Source of the DNA: CAYMZB01 sp964394845
GTDB lineage: Bacteria; Patescibacteriota; Microgenomatia; Daviesbacterales; UBA10151
Assembly: GCA_964394845.1 (NCBI GenBank)
Contig: CAYMZB010000060.1
Span: forward strand, 1 to 7,116
DNA: 7,116 nucleotides
Reading direction: 5' to 3'
The notes under the pieces are model-generated. The model did no database searches. It was not told the origin of the DNA and saw only the letters and a list, made by a program, of their open reading frames with translations. The number at the start of each line of letters is the position of its first letter. Positions within the stretch are counted from its first letter, which is position 1. The position numbers and the translations under genes were made by a program. Of the stretch, positions 1 to 6,118 are shown piece after piece.

Positions 1-884
1 TATTGGAGCGGGGGATAGAGGTAATTGCCTGGAACAGGTCGTCAGAGCCCTTGAGAGAAGTCGTAAAAGCAGGAGCAATAGGTGCAACTACAGTTCCGGA
101 TTTAGTTTCTAAGTTGGAATCTCCCAGGGTTATTTGGTTAATGCTTCCGGCCGGAGAATTAGTTGACCAATTTATTTCCAGTCTTATGTCTTTACTTAAT
201 AAAGAAGATTTAATTATTGACGGAGGAAATTCTTTTTATAAAGATACTCTTAAAAGATCAGACAAAATTAAACCAACCGGAATACACTTTATGGATATAG
301 GAGTTTCAGGTGGGCCGTTAGGCGCAAGGACAGGAGCGTGTTTGATGATAGGAGGGTCTGTGGAAGACTTTAAAAAGATTGAACCTCTTGCTAAGGTTCT
401 GGCTGCACCAGGAGCCTATCAATATCTTGGCCCGGTTGGATCAGGGCATTTTGCCAAGATGGTTCATAATGGAATTGAGTATGGAATGATGGAGGCCTTG
501 GCAGAAGGGTTGGCAATTCTAAAGTCCGGGCCTTATAAATATGATTTTAATAACTTGCTGGACGTATATAATCATAAGTCAGTTATAGAGTCGCGCTTAG
601 TAGGTTGGGCGCTGGATGCATTTAAAAAAGATCCGCAATTACTAAATATTTCCTCAAAAATTGGTTCGGGCGGAGCAGGTGAACAAAGAATTGCGGGAGA
701 AGCAGACTGGACAGTTGATGTTGCAAAAGAATTAGACATTGATACTCCGGTAATTGAAGATGCTATAAAGGTGAGAGAAAATTCTGCAGAAGACAAAGAA
801 GATTCACCAAATGGTTTTAGAAATCAAGTTGTATCAGCTCTTCGAGGTCAATTCGGCCAGCATGATGTTAAGAAAACTAAATAA
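1..884 (+). CDS. gnd: 6-phosphogluconate dehydrogenase (decarboxylating), short form, 5'-truncated by window edge
   Basis: Cytosolic enzyme that oxidatively decarboxylates 6-phosphogluconate to ribulose-5-phosphate, reducing NAD(P)+. The frame is open to the left edge. The TTG at base 3 aligns inside the Rossmann fold, so the true start and the GxGxxG loop (about 20-25 residues) lie outside. Numbering from that TTG, the family motifs appear in order: IIDGGNSFYKDT (71-82), the substrate-binding stretch DIGVSGGPLGARTGACLMIGG (98-118, key residues S102, G103, G104), and GHFAKMVHNGIEYG (148-161) with the expected catalytic Lys152 and Glu159. The C-terminus, ALRGQFGQHDVKK, is typical of the roughly 300-residue YqeC/GndA-like short form, not the 470-residue form. 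The WNRS segment (10-13) after strand beta-2 resembles NADP-binding versions, so NADP preference is likely but inferred. The gene converges on the phosphodiesterase gene and overlaps its end by 8 bp. Confidence 0.95.
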   Translation, partial: LERGIEVIAWNRSSEPLREVVKAGAIGATTVPDLVSKLESPRVIWLMLPAGELVDQFISSLMSLLNKEDLIIDGGNSFYKDTLKRSDKIKPTGIHFMDIGVSGGPLGARTGACLMIGGSVEDFKKIEPLAKVLAAPGAYQYLGPVGSGHFAKMVHNGIEYGMMEALAEGLAILKSGPYKYDFNNLLDVYNHKSVIESRLVGWALDAFKKDPQLLNISSKIGSGGAGEQRIAGEADWTVDVAKELDIDTPVIEDAIKVRENSAEDKEDSPNGFRNQVVSALRGQFGQHDVKKTK

Positions 885-1386
885 AGGGAAATTCTTTTAC
901 AATCTGCCAATCTTTTATTTCCCCGCCTTTATTTAAATATACACTCTCAATTTCAAATTGCGCTGATTGATCTTTTCCAATTTCCTGAATAATTTTATTT
1001 TTAACAGTCTGAGGGAAGGCTCCATACAAAAGACTTAAATGTGGCATGTATGGAGGAATATTTTGCATTTGGAATATTTCTTTTGCGCGGTTATGCAAAT
1101 CCAATAATTGTTTTGAATTCTCAGCGTATATAAACAAAGTTCTGAAAAAATAATCCTGAAAACCTATTTCTTTTAGGTTAATTACAAAAGGTTTTTGACC
1201 TGCAACTAATTGTTTTGTCTTTTTAATACATTCATCCTGAGGCTGCATAAACTCTCCCAGTAATGTGATATGGGGTTGAAATACAGGAGCGTTATTTTCC
1301 CTTGCCAATTTTTTAATCAGGTCTGCGTACTTTTCGTAAATTTTACCCTTTGGCATTAACCAAAGTGTGTATCCCTTTGATTTCAT
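877..1386 (-). CDS. 2H-superfamily cyclic phosphodiesterase (CPDase / 2'-5' RNA ligase-like)
   Basis: A 169-residue cytosolic protein with the two HxT/S motifs that define 2H phosphoesterases: PHIT (His39, Thr41) and PHLS (His116, Ser118), 77 residues apart. The opening, GYTLWLMPKG followed by a helix and F-x-PHITLL, resembles the CPDase family of yeast Cpd1 and plant cyclic phosphodiesterase more than classical ThpR. Those enzymes open ADP-ribose 1'',2''-cyclic phosphate or nucleoside 2',3'-cyclic phosphates. The actual substrate here is unknown, and a 2'-5' RNA ligase-like role is the alternative. The ATG lies only 4 bp after the zwf stop in the same direction, with no good Shine-Dalgarno, so cotranscription and translational coupling with zwf are likely. 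The end overlaps the converging gnd end by 8 bp. No signal peptide or membrane segment is seen. Confidence 0.85.
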   Translation of the reverse strand: MKSKGYTLWLMPKGKIYEKYADLIKKLARENNAPVFQPHITLLGEFMQPQDECIKKTKQLVAGQKPFVINLKEIGFQDYFFRTLFIYAENSKQLLDLHNRAKEIFQMQNIPPYMPHLSLLYGAFPQTVKNKIIQEIGKDQSAQFEIESVYLNKGGEIKDWQIVKEFPFI

Positions 1387-1390
1387 CAGG

Positions 1391-2824
1391 CTAAATTCTG
1401 CAAAAGTCCATTGAAGGCATCAGCCAACTTCTGCCGTCTTCTGTTAAAAGTTTGTCAGCCTCTTTTGGTCCCCAACTTCCCTGTTTGTATACCTGGGGTT
1501 TACCCCGAGCCTTTGCCAGGGGATCTATGAATGCCCATTGAGCTTCTACTTCTTTTGCGTCATTAAAAAAAGTTTGGTCTCCTCTTATGGTATCTGCAAT
1601 TAAGCGTTCATAAGGATCAGGAATATAGTGTGAATAAGGGTCGCCCCGATAGCAAAACTGCATATACTCTGATTTTAATTTAGTTTCATGCCCCGGCATC
1701 TTAGTCAATATCTTTAAAACTATGCCTTCGTTAGGCGCGATCCTATAAATTAATACGTTTGGGTCATTACCAAAGCTTAAGTGTTTATATAAGCGGTTAG
1801 TAGGGTTTCTAAAAATAATACTGATTTCAGTTACTGTTTGAGCCAGTTTCTTACCTGCCCGGATATAGACAGGCACTCCTTTAAAACGTTCATTGTTTAT
1901 GTGTGCTTTAAAAGCATAAAAAGTATCAGTACTCGAATTAGGGTCTACGTTTTTTTCCTTAATGTAACCTTCGTATTGGCCAAAAACTATTTTTCTAGGA
2001 TCAGGGACAAGGCTTTGCAGAATTTTTATTCGCTCACGGGTAATTGCTTCATTACTAAACTTAGTTGGCGCATCCATGGTGGCGAAAGCCAACATTTGTA
2101 ACTGGTGATTTTGACCTACATCTTTTAAGGCGCCTACTTGATCGTAATAGCTGCCTCTTGCACCAATGCCAATATCCTCGATAGCAGTGATTTGGATATG
2201 GTCAATTTGCGCTGAGTTAATTAACGGCTCAAAAATTCCATTGGAGAATCTGAAAGCTAAGATATTTTGTAAAGTTTCCTTTCCTAAATAGTGATCCAAC
2301 CTGTAGATTTGTTCCTCCTCAAAATATGTTAAAAGCAGGTGGTTTAAATTTCTTGCAGATTTTAGATCGCTGCTAATTGGTTTTTCAATCATAAGCCTTA
2401 CAAAACCTTTTTCTTGTTTATTTAAACCAACCCTTTGCAGGTTTTCAAAAATATGATGATAAAGATCAGGATATGTTGCCAGATAAAATATTTTATCCGT
2501 AGAATTAAAATATTTTAATGTTTCATTAAGCCTTAAATAAAAAGCAGGATCGTCCAAGTGTCCGGAAATATAGTGAAACTTCCCAAGGAGCGCTCTAACA
2601 ACAACAGGCTGAATCGGATGTTGGTGGTGAATGTTTGCAGTGTGCAAAACTTGGTTTACATATTCTGAGAAAGCATCCTTATTCATTGGTGTTCTGGCAT
2701 TTCCCAGTATTGTTAAATTCTGGGGCAAAAGCCCTTTTTCAGCCATATCATAAAGAGCTGGGATTAATTTGATTTGTGCTAGGTTTGAGGTAATGCCAAA
2801 GATAGTTAATGAAAGAGACTTCAC
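1391..2824 (-). CDS. zwf: Glucose-6-phosphate 1-dehydrogenase
   Basis: First enzyme of the oxidative pentose-phosphate pathway: glucose-6-P plus NAD(P)+ to 6-phosphogluconolactone. At 477 residues it is close to the family's usual 480-510. Visible motifs are the N-terminal Rossmann loop (10-24), GNAR with Arg44 at the NADP 2'-phosphate position, EKP (147-149, Lys148), the substrate signature RLDHYLGKE (175-183), ITAIEDIGIGARGSYYD (212-228), and QNH with catalytic base His240. Lys148, Asp177, His178 and His240 carry the same numbers as in the Leuconostoc enzyme. VPVYIRAGKKL (317-327) and WGPKEAD near the C-terminus also fit. Odd point: the usual GxSGDLAxRKL reads GITSNLAQIKL, so Gly, Asp and Arg of the loop are replaced while Thr12 and Lys19 remain. 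The start is GTG, chosen because it sits five codons before the first Rossmann strand; no Shine-Dalgarno is well placed. It diverges from the isomerase gene and leads the phosphodiesterase gene. Confidence 0.95.
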   Translation of the reverse strand: MKSLSLTIFGITSNLAQIKLIPALYDMAEKGLLPQNLTILGNARTPMNKDAFSEYVNQVLHTANIHHQHPIQPVVVRALLGKFHYISGHLDDPAFYLRLNETLKYFNSTDKIFYLATYPDLYHHIFENLQRVGLNKQEKGFVRLMIEKPISSDLKSARNLNHLLLTYFEEEQIYRLDHYLGKETLQNILAFRFSNGIFEPLINSAQIDHIQITAIEDIGIGARGSYYDQVGALKDVGQNHQLQMLAFATMDAPTKFSNEAITRERIKILQSLVPDPRKIVFGQYEGYIKEKNVDPNSSTDTFYAFKAHINNERFKGVPVYIRAGKKLAQTVTEISIIFRNPTNRLYKHLSFGNDPNVLIYRIAPNEGIVLKILTKMPGHETKLKSEYMQFCYRGDPYSHYIPDPYERLIADTIRGDQTFFNDAKEVEAQWAFIDPLAKARGKPQVYKQGSWGPKEADKLLTEDGRSWLMPSMDFCRI

Positions 2825-2903
2825 AACCTAAAAGATAACACTTTTATTAAAATTATTCACCATCTAAAATATTTAATCCCATACTTGATAACAAAAAAGA
2901 TTT
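2825..2903. promoter_or_regulatory. Divergent intergenic region, putative promoters for zwf (-) and the isomerase (+)
   Basis: This 79-bp AT-rich gap must carry the control signals for two diverging genes. On the minus strand an extended -10-like TGT-TATCTT (2840-2832) ends 7 nt before the zwf GTG, which would give a nearly leaderless mRNA. The possible -35, GTGAAT, is poor. On the plus strand TAAAAT (2865-2870) with TTTATT 16 bp upstream (2843-2848) is a weak candidate and would leave a leader of about 27 nt. GATAACA occurs twice (2834-2840 and 2887-2893), and TAAAAG-N6-CTTTTA (2829-2846) forms a small dyad over the zwf -10. These are possible operator elements only; each match is short and could be chance in AT-rich DNA. 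Confidence 0.35.
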
Positions 2904-3524
2904 ATGGCAAAGTGTAAAAGTATGCTCAAGCCTTTTGCAGCAAGAGAACACGAAAAAATGAAAGAAGTGCTTCTTTATCCGGATGCCCTGGGACCCGAGC
3001 TTCACTATTATATGATTCGGGGCGGCGACCAGAAGACCAATATTACAGTTTGGGAAACCGGCACAGTAGGAGATGAGTATATTAAGACTTATGGTCATTA
3101 CCATGTTGGGAATTTAGATGAAACATATACTATTGTTTCAGGTGAAGGAGTGGTGCTTTTGCAAAAAAGAAAGCAGGATAGTGAAGGAAATCCAATAGAT
3201 GATGAGATAGAATCATTTATGGCAATTTCTGTAAAGGCAGGGGATAAAGTATTTATTCCATCTGGTATGGGTCACTTGGTTTCGAATACAGGTAAAACCT
3301 GGTTAGTAACAGTTGATGACTCTCCTGTTAATTTTGAAGAAGTTGACCCGGTTTCTTTGCCCGGACACGCTGATTACGAGGCAGTTAAGAAAATGCAGGG
3401 GTTTGCCTATTATCTTATAGAGGAAAATGGTAAACCAACGTTAGTAAAAAATCCAAAGTATAAAACCGCTCCTGAACCAAAGTGGCTTAATGCTGCTGAG
3501 TATAAGTTCACTTATTCTGAATAA
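2904..3524 (+). CDS. pgiA: Cupin-type glucose-6-phosphate isomerase (archaeal-style PGI)
   Basis: A 206-residue single-domain cupin that interconverts glucose-6-P and fructose-6-P using a bound metal ion. It belongs to the family known from Pyrococcus/Thermococcus (Pfam GPI) and is unrelated to the usual 450-550-residue bacterial Pgi. Cupin motif 1 is seen as G64-H65-Y-H67, E73 and G80 within GHYHVGNLDETYTIVSGEG. Cupin motif 2 is the VFIPSGMGHLVSNTG stretch with His124. The four metal ligands are thus His65, His67, Glu73 and His124. The C-terminal extension (about 150-206) is also typical of the family. The ATG at 2904 has no strong Shine-Dalgarno, and Met7 (2922) or Met19 (2958) are alternatives. 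Neighbouring zwf and gnd support a role feeding glucose-6-P into the pentose-phosphate route. A generic cupin function is the alternative. The gene ends in a 13-bp overlap with the converging glycosyltransferase gene. Confidence 0.85.
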   Translation: MAKCKSMLKPFAAREHEKMKEVLLYPDALGPELHYYMIRGGDQKTNITVWETGTVGDEYIKTYGHYHVGNLDETYTIVSGEGVVLLQKRKQDSEGNPIDDEIESFMAISVKAGDKVFIPSGMGHLVSNTGKTWLVTVDDSPVNFEEVDPVSLPGHADYEAVKKMQGFAYYLIEENGKPTLVKNPKYKTAPEPKWLNAAEYKFTYSE

Positions 3525-4978
3525 TTATCGTATAGCCAGTTATAGATTTTGTCTGATCTTACTTCAAAGAGCTTGTCAGCAGTGGAGTAATCTTTCTCCA
3601 AATTAAATAACCTATATTGCTTATTCTTGAGTATCAAATTATTGTTCGTGGGGCAATTTTCTATATAATCATACAAATTCGGAGCTCTGTTAATAAAATA
3701 ATCACATGCACCAACTTTTATGCCGTCTGAAGAGATTTTGCCCTCTTTCAGGAGCAGGTAATAAAGCGGAAGACTAATATTAAAAGAGGATTCATAACTA
3801 TAAATTCTAAAAGGGGGATAAGTATTTTTCTCCAGGCTATGCTTGATTTCTAAAATCTGTGATATTTGACTGCCCAAATTGACAATTTGCCAGTTTGAGT
3901 AGGCGGCAATAATTAAAATCAATAAAAGTAAACCCCAACCTAAATATTTATAAAATTTACCTATCACCCAAATAGAATAAGCAGTCAGGAAAATAAAAAA
4001 GGGATGAAAAACAATTAAATAAACACTCATTCTAGGACCTTTATAAAAATGAAGCATGATTATTTGAAATAAAAGGCTAAGAAAGATTATTTTTATAGAT
4101 TTTGAAATCCGGAGTTTGTTTTTAAAGCCAAGCAGCAATGAGGAGATAAATAAGAAAATAAGCAAGTAACCTGAGGCTGATTGATTAGTGATTATTTGTC
4201 CCCAAATAGAAGGCCAAAAATCCTTAAAATCAAAAGTCCAGCTGGAGGGTAAATTAAATTTATTTTGTCCAACTGCCACATAGTGAATTATGCTTTTAAT
4301 CCAAGCTCCTTGATGCAAAATATCAAAATAAATTAAAGGTGTAAAGGCCAGGAAGAGTCCTATAAAAGAGCCTAGTAGGATTTTTACTCTAACTAAGAAA
4401 TTTTCAGCAAAAATTATAATTAGTAAGATAATAGGGATTAATCCAAGAGCCTGAAGGTGAAAATTAATTGCCAGCCCTACAAAAATACCTAATATCACAG
4501 AAAAAAATAGTTTCCTCTGGTCAACTATTTTTTGCAGACTAAAAAATACTACGCTAACAGCTAATCCAATTAACATTGGATTTAATAAATCAGGAGCATT
4601 AAATATATCCAGTGAGGCAAAAGAAGCAGTTATCCCTAAAATAAAAGCAAACCTTTTATCAAGCAGGTTTTTACCAAAAAAGTACAATACAATTACTGAT
4701 AAAACTGAAAGAAAACTAAAGCCTAGCCAAGGACCAAATGGAGAAATAGGGATTAAAGTAAAAAGCTCAATTATCCAATAATAAATAGGTCCAAAGGAAA
4801 AAGGGCCTGCTGAAGAGGGAGGACCAAGCAGGGGAAGAGTTTTTTGATTGAGTGCCCAAAGAGCAATTATTGCATCTCTAGCTTGATCCTGGTTTAGAGT
4901 CCAGCGATTGGAGAAGTTGTAAAATCTCCAGAAAATAGAAGTTAATATTACAAAATAAAAAAGTAGTTTAGTTTTCAT
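3512..4978 (-). CDS. Multi-pass membrane GT-C type glycosyltransferase (PMT/ArnT/RgtA-like)
   Basis: A 488-residue integral membrane protein. TM1 (about 4-20) is followed by an outside loop with NQDQARDA; Asp31 is in the place of the catalytic acidic residue of GT-C enzymes such as PMT and ArnT. Further hydrophobic segments lie near 63-80, 84-102, 110-124, 133-147, 157-175, 176-195, 200-218, 260-284, 296-312, 318-345 and 346-361. NFHLQALG (172-179) and YKGPRMSVYLIVFHPFF (322-338) are probable family-conserved loops. Residues from about 365 to the end form a soluble tail with Cys425 and Cys442. Such enzymes transfer sugars from polyprenyl-phosphate donors to cell-envelope acceptors. Donor and acceptor cannot be predicted here. 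The ATG lies inside a 24-bp palindrome and has no Shine-Dalgarno; an extended -10 ends 6 nt ahead of it. Phe, Leu, Ile and Lys are abundant, as expected for AT-rich DNA and membrane segments. Confidence 0.8.
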   Translation of the reverse strand: MKTKLLFYFVILTSIFWRFYNFSNRWTLNQDQARDAIIALWALNQKTLPLLGPPSSAGPFSFGPIYYWIIELFTLIPISPFGPWLGFSFLSVLSVIVLYFFGKNLLDKRFAFILGITASFASLDIFNAPDLLNPMLIGLAVSVVFFSLQKIVDQRKLFFSVILGIFVGLAINFHLQALGLIPIILLIIIFAENFLVRVKILLGSFIGLFLAFTPLIYFDILHQGAWIKSIIHYVAVGQNKFNLPSSWTFDFKDFWPSIWGQIITNQSASGYLLIFLFISSLLLGFKNKLRISKSIKIIFLSLLFQIIMLHFYKGPRMSVYLIVFHPFFIFLTAYSIWVIGKFYKYLGWGLLLLILIIAAYSNWQIVNLGSQISQILEIKHSLEKNTYPPFRIYSYESSFNISLPLYYLLLKEGKISSDGIKVGACDYFINRAPNLYDYIENCPTNNNLILKNKQYRLFNLEKDYSTADKLFEVRSDKIYNWLYDNYSE

Positions 4979-5018
4979 GTCATAATTATGACATGAAGAT
5001 TAAATTTAGCGCTTTTTT
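4957..5018 (-). terminator. Large inverted repeat with A6/T6 flanks, likely terminator of the leftward three-gene operon
   Basis: The core CATGTCATAATTATGACATG (4976-4995) is a perfect palindrome, extended by two bases each side to 24 bp (4974-4997). Pairing continues to 4965-5006 with only three non-Watson-Crick positions (4973/4998, 4971/5000, 4966/5005). The arms are flanked by A6 (minus strand, 5018-5013) and T6AT4 (minus strand, 4962-4952), the layout of an intrinsic, possibly bidirectional terminator. It begins 19 bp after the stop of the 275-aa gene. Unusually, it contains the next gene's start codon and its T-tract forms codons about 6-10 of that gene. An operator dyad overlapping a promoter is the main alternative. 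Confidence 0.5.
4976..4993 (-). promoter_or_regulatory. Putative extended -10 promoter giving a leaderless glycosyltransferase mRNA
   Basis: Reading the minus strand, TG-T-CATAAT runs 4993-4985, followed by six bases and the ATG at 4978. This matches an extended -10 (TGn plus 5 of 6 consensus bases) at the distance that would start transcription on the ATG. No convincing -35 is present 16-18 bp upstream, which is acceptable for extended -10 promoters. It lies wholly within the palindrome, so its sequence is also constrained by that symmetry and the match may be partly coincidental. By the same symmetry the plus strand has an identical element. Confidence 0.35.
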
Positions 5019-5024
5019 GGGTGT

Positions 5025-5852
5025 TCAACTTGCTCTAGCGACATCTCGTGCTAATAATTCCACTACCGCTTTAGAGCCTCCATTTAACGATAAGAAAGCT
5101 CGTCCTAACTTAGCTGCTGTAATGGGAGGGGCTTTTGCAATCACATCTTCTTGAGAAGTTGCAGGCATCGGCTGTACTGGTTCTGGAATTGACAAGGGTC
5201 TAAGCAATTGCCTAACCTTTTCTGAACCCCCTGCGAATGAGAGAAACCTTCTTCCCAGCTTGGCAGTAAAGCTCAGTTCTCTATGTTCAGGAAGGGGTGG
5301 CGCTTCTATAGGTTGAGCTTCTGCTATTGCTGGTATTGGATGTTGTTGAGAAAAGATTTCTCTCTGTCTTTGGATACTGTTATGAGCCCTATCTCCGATG
5401 TGCATTCCAGCCAAGTATCTTAAATATGGACGATCTGGATTAGCAACGCTTTTAATAATATTACCCTCAACTTCTGTGTCAGTTTTTTCAAAAGCATGGT
5501 GTCTAATGGCTGCACCAAGTAACCCTCTTTTAGAACGCTCATATGCTTTAACTAGAGCATCAAATTCATCCCTTTGCTGATCATTAGCCAAGCTGGTTCT
5601 TAACTGATTAATTTGTGAGTTAACTTGATTTAGTTTACCGTTAACGATATTTTCAGCCTGGGAAGCAAAATGGTCAACCTGATATAAAGCTTCATCAAAG
5701 ATAGTTTGAGGCCCCTTTTCCCCACTAACTGCGTTATAAATATCAGTTAAGCTGTATTCATAAAGTTTATTAGGTGATCTTTGTCCATTAGGCTGGCCCA
5801 GCCTAGACAAAGCGTCACTAACAGTCAATTTTGGTAATCTTTCTTTGCTCAT
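5025..5852 (-). CDS. Hypothetical soluble protein with two 50-residue-spaced AKLGR/GGS repeats
   Basis: I do not recognise this 275-residue protein. There is no signal peptide or membrane segment. Residues about 55-110 are helical and rich in Gln, Asn and charged residues, compatible with a coiled coil or helical bundle. Residues 171-190 and 221-243 are proline-rich linkers. After each linker comes the same motif, AKLGR-x-FLS-x2-GGS-x2-V-x2-LL, at 197-217 and 247-267, offset by exactly 50 residues. The DNA of the two copies has diverged widely, so the duplication is old and the motif is probably kept by selection. The short repeat could be an amphipathic docking helix, but this is inference. 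The ATG is preceded by AAAAGGT with 7 nt spacing, the best Shine-Dalgarno-like site in the window. It starts 11 bp after the small helical gene and is probably cotranscribed with it and the MutS-like gene. It is the only complete gene here ending in TGA. Confidence 0.75.
   Translation of the reverse strand: MSKERLPKLTVSDALSRLGQPNGQRSPNKLYEYSLTDIYNAVSGEKGPQTIFDEALYQVDHFASQAENIVNGKLNQVNSQINQLRTSLANDQQRDEFDALVKAYERSKRGLLGAAIRHHAFEKTDTEVEGNIIKSVANPDRPYLRYLAGMHIGDRAHNSIQRQREIFSQQHPIPAIAEAQPIEAPPLPEHRELSFTAKLGRRFLSFAGGSEKVRQLLRPLSIPEPVQPMPATSQEDVIAKAPPITAAKLGRAFLSLNGGSKAVVELLARDVARAS
5052..5264 (-). repeat. Intragenic duplicated motif in the 275-aa protein
   Basis: Copy 1 is encoded at 5264-5202 and copy 2 at 5114-5052, a 150-bp offset. 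At protein level the AKLGR, FLS, GGS, V and LL positions are identical, while at base level the copies are poorly similar. This is therefore a protein-level repeat, not a recent DNA duplication. Confidence 0.7.
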
Positions 5853-5863
5853 ATTTTTACCTT

Positions 5864-6118
5864 TTAATTAATAGCTTCTGTTTGGTCAACTAAATATTGC
5901 ATCTTATTTCTAAATTCAGACACTAATTTGAATTTTAATTTAATAAGCTCAACTCTTTCTTTTGAGTCAACCTGTAAATAATCTTTTTTCAATCTTTGTA
6001 TTTGATCCTTGAAAAGCTTTTTTTCTAATTCAATCTCTTTTAATACCATCTCTAAAAAAGATTTTTGGTCAATTAATTTTTTAACTTTGGTAATTAAATT
6101 ATTGTCCAAGGTACTCAT
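5864..6118 (-). CDS. Small highly charged helical (coiled-coil-like) protein, about 84 aa
   Basis: I do not recognise a family. From the ATG at 6118 the protein has 84 residues, dominated by Lys, Glu, Leu and Ile in a heptad-like pattern (for example FLEMVLKEIELEKKLFKDQI and the following RLKKDY), predicting one or two long helices, probably a coiled-coil hairpin. It has no signal peptide, membrane segment, cysteine or catalytic motif. The frame can be extended to a TTG at 6154 (96 residues). The ATG is preferred because the 12 extra codons are exactly the promoter-like TTGAAA-N17-TATAAT and the segment after it. AGGAG (6136-6132) is 13 nt from the ATG, long for a Shine-Dalgarno, and could serve read-through transcripts. 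The stop is 11 bp before the 275-aa gene, so the two are almost certainly one operon. A structural or adaptor partner of its neighbours is plausible but inferred. Confidence 0.7.
   Translation of the reverse strand: MSTLDNNLITKVKKLIDQKSFLEMVLKEIELEKKLFKDQIQRLKKDYLQVDSKERVELIKLKFKLVSEFRNKMQYLVDQTEAIN

Noticed and set aside
572..796. Minus-strand ORF of 74 aa inside gnd
   Set aside because: Lies wholly antisense to a well-supported enzyme gene; composition is that of a shadow frame and no motif is visible.
886..923. GGGAAAT ... ATTTCCC inverted repeat as a terminator for gnd
   Set aside because: Stem of 7 bp with a 24-nt loop, located in the coding end of the phosphodiesterase gene; too weak to call.
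1838..2101. Plus-strand ORF of 87 aa inside zwf
   Set aside because: Antisense to conserved zwf coding sequence with no recognisable domain or start signals.
2853..3104. Minus-strand ORF of 83 aa over the isomerase start and the divergent gap
   Set aside because: Mostly antisense to the cupin isomerase; hydrophobic look comes from the complementary frame.
5025..5027. Possible TGA recoding (as in Gracilibacteria and relatives), since only one gene ends in TGA
   Set aside because: The long, complete enzymes have no in-frame TGA at glycine or tryptophan positions, so the standard code is sufficient.
4993..5154. Plus-strand ORF of 53 aa starting in the palindrome, beginning MKIKFSAFLGVQLALA like a signal peptide
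   Set aside because: Its ATG and -10-like element exist because the palindrome mirrors the glycosyltransferase start. The rest is antisense to the repeat region of the 275-aa gene and has no motif. Only rightward RNA evidence would revive it.
5398..5580. Plus-strand ORF of 60 aa inside the 275-aa gene
   Set aside because: Shadow frame with no independent support.
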